From: Sporosarcina quadrami
Lineage (GTDB): Bacteria; Bacillota; Bacilli; Bacillales_A; Planococcaceae
Length of the DNA stretch: 64,000 nt
Direction: 5' to 3'
Assembly (NCBI RefSeq): GCF_014836615.1
Contig: NZ_JACSQN010000007.1
Coordinates: forward strand, 124,001 to 188,000
In this document: positions 61,231 through 64,000 of the stretch, piece by piece
Position numbering within the stretch: the first letter of the stretch is position 1
Layout: the number at the start of each line of letters is the position of its first letter
Made by a program: the position numbers and the translations under genes
Notes under the pieces: generated by a model
The model's database searches: none
The model's input: only the letters and a program-made list of their open reading frames with translations
What the model was told of the DNA's origin: nothing

Positions 61231-62739
61231 TTATTTAATTGCTTCTAACATGTTGTAAACCATCTTCATCGCATGCGCGCGAGTTGCGCCCATTTTCGGT
61301 TCGAACATTTTCTTGCCTTTGACTTCATTGCCGTCAATGATGCCTAGACCTGCAGCCAATGCTACAGATTCTTTCGCGTAGTCATTGATGTGCGCTTCGT
61401 CAGCGAATACGATATCCGATTTTACGTTTTCAAGAACTGTTGCATCTTTATATTCGATTGCGCGGATAATCATTGTCGCCATCTGCTGACGCGTAATTTC
61501 TGCGTTCGGATTGAATTTACCATTGTCCCCGTTGATGATGCCTGCACGGTGTGCTGCTTCAACTTCCTGGACGATGTTCGTCATTTCTTTTGATACGTCA
61601 GAGAATGTTCCTTCCGCATCTTGCTTCGGAAGATCCAATGCACGTGCGATGACCAATGCAAATTGGCTTCTCGTCATTTTATCGTTCGGTGCAAATGTAT
61701 CTGCAGTCTTCCCTTTGACGAATCCTTTTGAAGCAAGTGCTTCGATATATGGCTTCGCCCATGTGTTATTAATATCCTTGAAAGTTACTGGAACTTCGAT
61801 TTCTTCTTCTGGCTCTTCAGTTGGTTCTTCTTCAGTCACTACAGGCTTCATGCTGTCTTGGTCAAGAACTAGACGGGCTTTGTAGTGGCCTGTGTGGTTT
61901 GCTTGAGCAACAAAAACGGTAAAGCTCATATCAACTGTAGTTGCAAGATCTGCAACTTCGAATGAAACAATGCGGCTGTTTGCTGCTTCATCAACACTCA
62001 CGACTGTTGCATCAACAAATTCGCCGTCTTTCTTCACTTGTACTTCAGTAATCTGCTCGTTATTCGTCAACTTCAATGAAACTGTTTTCTTACCGTCTTT
62101 CACAGAGACCATTGCAGGTGTTTCCATATATCTCATCATGGAAGAATCCTTCTCTTCCTCTTCATGCAATACTTTATAACCGATTGTATACTCGCCATCT
62201 TCTACAGAAACTTCAGGTGTTTCCGGTTTCTCTGTTTCCGGTTTTTCTGTTTCAGGCTTATCAGTTTCAGGCTTTCCAGTTGGAACGTTACTGCTATCGA
62301 TGACGAATCGCAGGTCATACACGTGATCGTATGGTGGCATACCTGGGATTCCAGTAACGATAATATGTGCTTTAACATTTACAGGCTTCGTGTAATCCTT
62401 TAATTCAAACTTTACAACTCTTGAATCTTTGTCTTCGCTAACGACTGTCGTATCGACGAAATCTTTACCGTCTTGTACTTTCAATGACTGCCAGAACTGG
62501 CTTTGAAGAAGTGTGACATAAGCAAACGCCTTACCGTCTTCAATTTTCACTGTCAACGGACTCTTCAAATAATCGCCTGCAGTAGATTTTTCATCAACAT
62601 CTTGCTTCCACACTTTAAAAGGCATTTCATAAGCATGCTCTTTTTGCCCCTCCGTCTCAGCAGCTGATGAAGGTAATGCTGGTAACGCTGTAAATACTAA
62701 TAGAATTGCTGTTAAAAACACCATAAGATTTTTCTTCAT
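61231..62739 (-). CDS. S-layer-anchored hemophore: two NEAT domains plus three SLH repeats
   Basis: 502 residues. Signal peptide to about 27. NEAT-1 (about 35-155) has LLQSQFWQSLKV and heme motif YDHVY. NEAT-2 (about 180-295) has LKLTNNEQITEVQVKKDG, but its motif position reads HTGHY, so the first Tyr is replaced by His. Three SLH repeats follow (FKDINNTWAKPYIEALASKG, FSDVSKEMTNIVQEVEAAHR, FADEAHINDYAKESVALAAG). Layout resembles Bacillus anthracis BslK-type surface hemophores. It would catch heme at the S-layer. GAGGAGAAG precedes the ATG. Confidence 0.92.
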   Translation of the reverse strand: MKKNLMVFLTAILLVFTALPALPSSAAETEGQKEHAYEMPFKVWKQDVDEKSTAGDYLKSPLTVKIEDGKAFAYVTLLQSQFWQSLKVQDGKDFVDTTVVSEDKDSRVVKFELKDYTKPVNVKAHIIVTGIPGMPPYDHVYDLRFVIDSSNVPTGKPETDKPETEKPETEKPETPEVSVEDGEYTIGYKVLHEEEEKDSSMMRYMETPAMVSVKDGKKTVSLKLTNNEQITEVQVKKDGEFVDATVVSVDEAANSRIVSFEVADLATTVDMSFTVFVAQANHTGHYKARLVLDQDSMKPVVTEEEPTEEPEEEIEVPVTFKDINNTWAKPYIEALASKGFVKGKTADTFAPNDKMTRSQFALVIARALDLPKQDAEGTFSDVSKEMTNIVQEVEAAHRAGIINGDNGKFNPNAEITRQQMATMIIRAIEYKDATVLENVKSDIVFADEAHINDYAKESVALAAGLGIIDGNEVKGKKMFEPKMGATRAHAMKMVYNMLEAIK

Positions 62740-62754
62740 TCGTCTCTTCTCCTC

Positions 62755-63357
62755 TTAAGTTCTATTCTTTTTCTTGGATCGCGTCATAATGACAGCTGCC
62801 CCAATGAGCACAGCCGCAATCATCGCCAACACAATATATAGGGTATTGCCTGTAGTACCTGTAGTGGAAGACTCGATCCATCCCGCTTCATCAGAAGTGG
62901 CAGAATCCAAGTCGACATTGATACGGACCGTATACGCATGATCATATACCGGTTCCATCTCTTCGATGAGGACATGCATTTTCATCGGGAAAGGTTCTGC
63001 AGCATCGTTTTCCAATGTAAACTGAACGATACGCGTATCAGCTTCTTCATCTTCACTGACGACGTCAACATCTTTGAACTGATCGCCATTTCGAGATTGT
63101 AGCTCCTTCACCCATGTGCTATGGTTGACAGTAAATTGCATGTAACGTTTATCACCATCAACTTTCAACAATGCCGGCTTCTCAAAGTAGTCATTGCCGA
63201 TCGAAACCGAATCGCGATCCCCTTGCAATAACTCGTAATTGACAGAGTAAATTCCGTCAGACAATTGCTTAGCGAGAGCCTTAGGCAATTGAATAATACT
63301 TGACAAGCCTATGATAAAAACGGTGCACAATAGAACTGGAAACCACTTTCTAATCAT
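62755..63357 (-). CDS. single-NEAT heme-binding protein with C-terminal membrane anchor
   Basis: 200 residues. Signal peptide to about 29 (KALA). One NEAT domain (about 32-155): DGIYSVNYELLQGDRDSVSI, FTVNHSTWVKELQSRNG, heme motif YDHAY followed by TVRINVD. A Ser/Thr/Gly linker leads to a C-terminal helix (LYIVLAMIAAVLIGAAVIM) and basic tail SKKKNRT; no sortase motif seen. AGGAGG precedes the ATG. First gene of the Fur-box-controlled heme operon. Confidence 0.9.
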   Translation of the reverse strand: MIRKWFPVLLCTVFIIGLSSIIQLPKALAKQLSDGIYSVNYELLQGDRDSVSIGNDYFEKPALLKVDGDKRYMQFTVNHSTWVKELQSRNGDQFKDVDVVSEDEEADTRIVQFTLENDAAEPFPMKMHVLIEEMEPVYDHAYTVRINVDLDSATSDEAGWIESSTTGTTGNTLYIVLAMIAAVLIGAAVIMTRSKKKNRT

Positions 63358-63404
63358 GTCAACTTACCTCCTCACATGCATAACCCTTCCATAAATCTAA
63401 CAAA

Positions 63405-63419
63405 TGAGAACGATTATCA
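63405..63419. promoter_or_regulatory. Fur box of the heme operon
   Basis: TGAGAACGATTATCA matches the 7-1-7 Fur consensus TGATAATNATTATCA with two differences. It lies 48-62 bases upstream of the first NEAT gene start, so the operon should be induced by iron shortage. Confidence 0.75.
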
Positions 63420-63546
63420 TTTAATCCTCTTCTATAATAACTGATAGATTGAAATTTTAATAGCCTTAAACGTAGCAGTCACAAAAAGTTCATAAAGGTG
63501 TGGGCGTTGCGTGGCAAAACACATCTTTTGATTCATTTCCAACATT

Positions 63547-63585
63547 AAAAAGACAGGTGAGGGATAACCTCTCTCCTGCCTTTTT
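63547..63585 (-). terminator. terminator of the catalase-family gene
   Basis: AAAAAGGCAGGAGAG and CTCACCTGTCTTTTT (minus-strand reading) pair with two mismatches around a short loop and end in a T-run, 19 bases after the catalase-type stop codon. Confidence 0.75.
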
Positions 63586-63603
63586 AGGGTGTCGATTATT
63601 CTG

Positions 63604-64000
63604 TTAAATTTCACGTTCCGCATGACGGCGTTTAGCTGATTCTGCGTAAGCAGGCGAACGGAAATGCAATACAGGATCATCAGAACATTCTAGTCCATCT
63701 ACAATCACGGTTGGATCGAAAATACTTTTTTCTGCTGAATCTTCTCGTATCTGTTGCAACGTTAGCACGCCTGCATCTACTAACTCCCGTTCTTTCGGCC
63801 ATTTAACACTAGAGTCGTTAACGTCGTCTCCTGCTTCCGCCAATTGAACGACAAGGCGGAACTGAACACTTCCCTGTTCCAATCTATGTACCAGTTCCGA
63901 TTCAAGATCTTTCTTTGATGAAGAATCCATTTTTTCTAACGCCTCTTCAACAGGTACCCACCTAAATCTCACCGCATGCTTATTCATGTGGCTGTCGACT
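63604..64000 (-). CDS. catalase-family (SrpA-like) heme peroxidase, C-terminal part (5' end beyond window)
   Basis: The frame is open to the window edge, so only about the last 131 residues are seen. KHAVRFRWVPVE, FRLVVQLAEAGDDVNDSSVKWP, FDPTVIVDGLECSDDPVLHFRSPAYAESAKRRH are typical of the C-terminal half of small catalase-related peroxidases. The heme-ligand Tyr motif is in the last third in full catalases and is replaced here by the RSPAYAESAKRRH region. A heme enzyme next to the heme operon is a fitting neighbour, though on its own transcript. Confidence 0.8.
   Translation of the reverse strand, partial: VDSHMNKHAVRFRWVPVEEALEKMDSSSKKDLESELVHRLEQGSVQFRLVVQLAEAGDDVNDSSVKWPKERELVDAGVLTLQQIREDSAEKSIFDPTVIVDGLECSDDPVLHFRSPAYAESAKRRHAEREI

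Noticed and set aside
1-64000. Prophage, insertion sequence or integrative element
   Set aside because: No integrase, transposase, terminal inverted repeats, tRNA-associated attachment site or phage structural gene was seen; all regions look like ordinary accessory metabolism.

Overview
The window looks like a chromosomal segment of a low-to-moderate GC, Gram-positive, spore-former-type Bacillales, most like Planococcaceae/Sporosarcina. The evidence is AGGAGG-type ribosome sites, lipoprotein-type binding proteins, SLH-domain surface proteins, an OpuA/GbsR osmoprotectant locus, an MsmX-type shared sugar ATPase, and a GC-rich dispersed element familiar from Bacillales intergenic regions. This assignment is inference from gene content. 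There are no rRNA, tRNA, phage or insertion-sequence genes.

Layout. 1-9.5 kb: carboxylate catabolism. An XRE-cupin regulator (partial) diverges from an MHS transporter plus an ornithine-cyclodeaminase-like enzyme. A five-gene TctCBA + aldehyde dehydrogenase + hydroxyacid dehydrogenase operon diverges from its probable LysR regulator. 9.5-19.6 kb: a RocB-like M20 peptidase, a TPR-GGDEF diguanylate cyclase, a small membrane protein, a NERD protein, an orphan duplicated ABC-2 permease (apparently starting at CTG) and a DUF2207 membrane protein. Three clusters of an unusual intergenic repeat lie between these genes. 19.7-25.3 kb: a six-gene TRAP transporter / HMG-CoA lyase / CoA-transferase / GntR operon. 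25.4-26.1 kb: the largest repeat cluster, 33 cores arranged in an 82-bp higher-order period. 26.2-30.3 kb: opuA glycine-betaine importer and divergent GbsR regulator with a perfect inverted-repeat operator. 30.3-36.3 kb: an Opp/Dpp peptide importer.

36.3-40.1 kb is the most interesting part: an NprR/Rap-like (RRNPP) HTH-TPR regulator followed at once by an unannotated 33-codon gene for a secreted pro-peptide. The pair lies tail-to-tail with the peptide importer and head-to-head with a secreted YiiX/NlpC-like hydrolase gene. The same 9-mer TTGGACAAC occurs in both divergent promoters. It reads as a self-contained peptide quorum-sensing module: export, import, sensor and probable target.

40.2-56.7 kb: an NCS1 permease with a PucR-type regulator, then a long amino-sugar region. 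This has an MsmX-type ATPase, ROK kinase, SIS isomerase, PfkB kinase, class II aldolase, GntR regulator, NagA deacetylase, YesL protein, an ATPase-less LplABC-type importer, a Gfo/Idh oxidoreductase and a LacI regulator. Together these suggest import of an amino-sugar glycan and an Aga-type route to triose phosphates. 57-64 kb: two further spaced-repeat arrays, a Fur-box-controlled heme-acquisition (Isd-type) operon with NEAT proteins, one of them S-layer anchored and none with a sortase signal, and the 3' end of a catalase-family gene.
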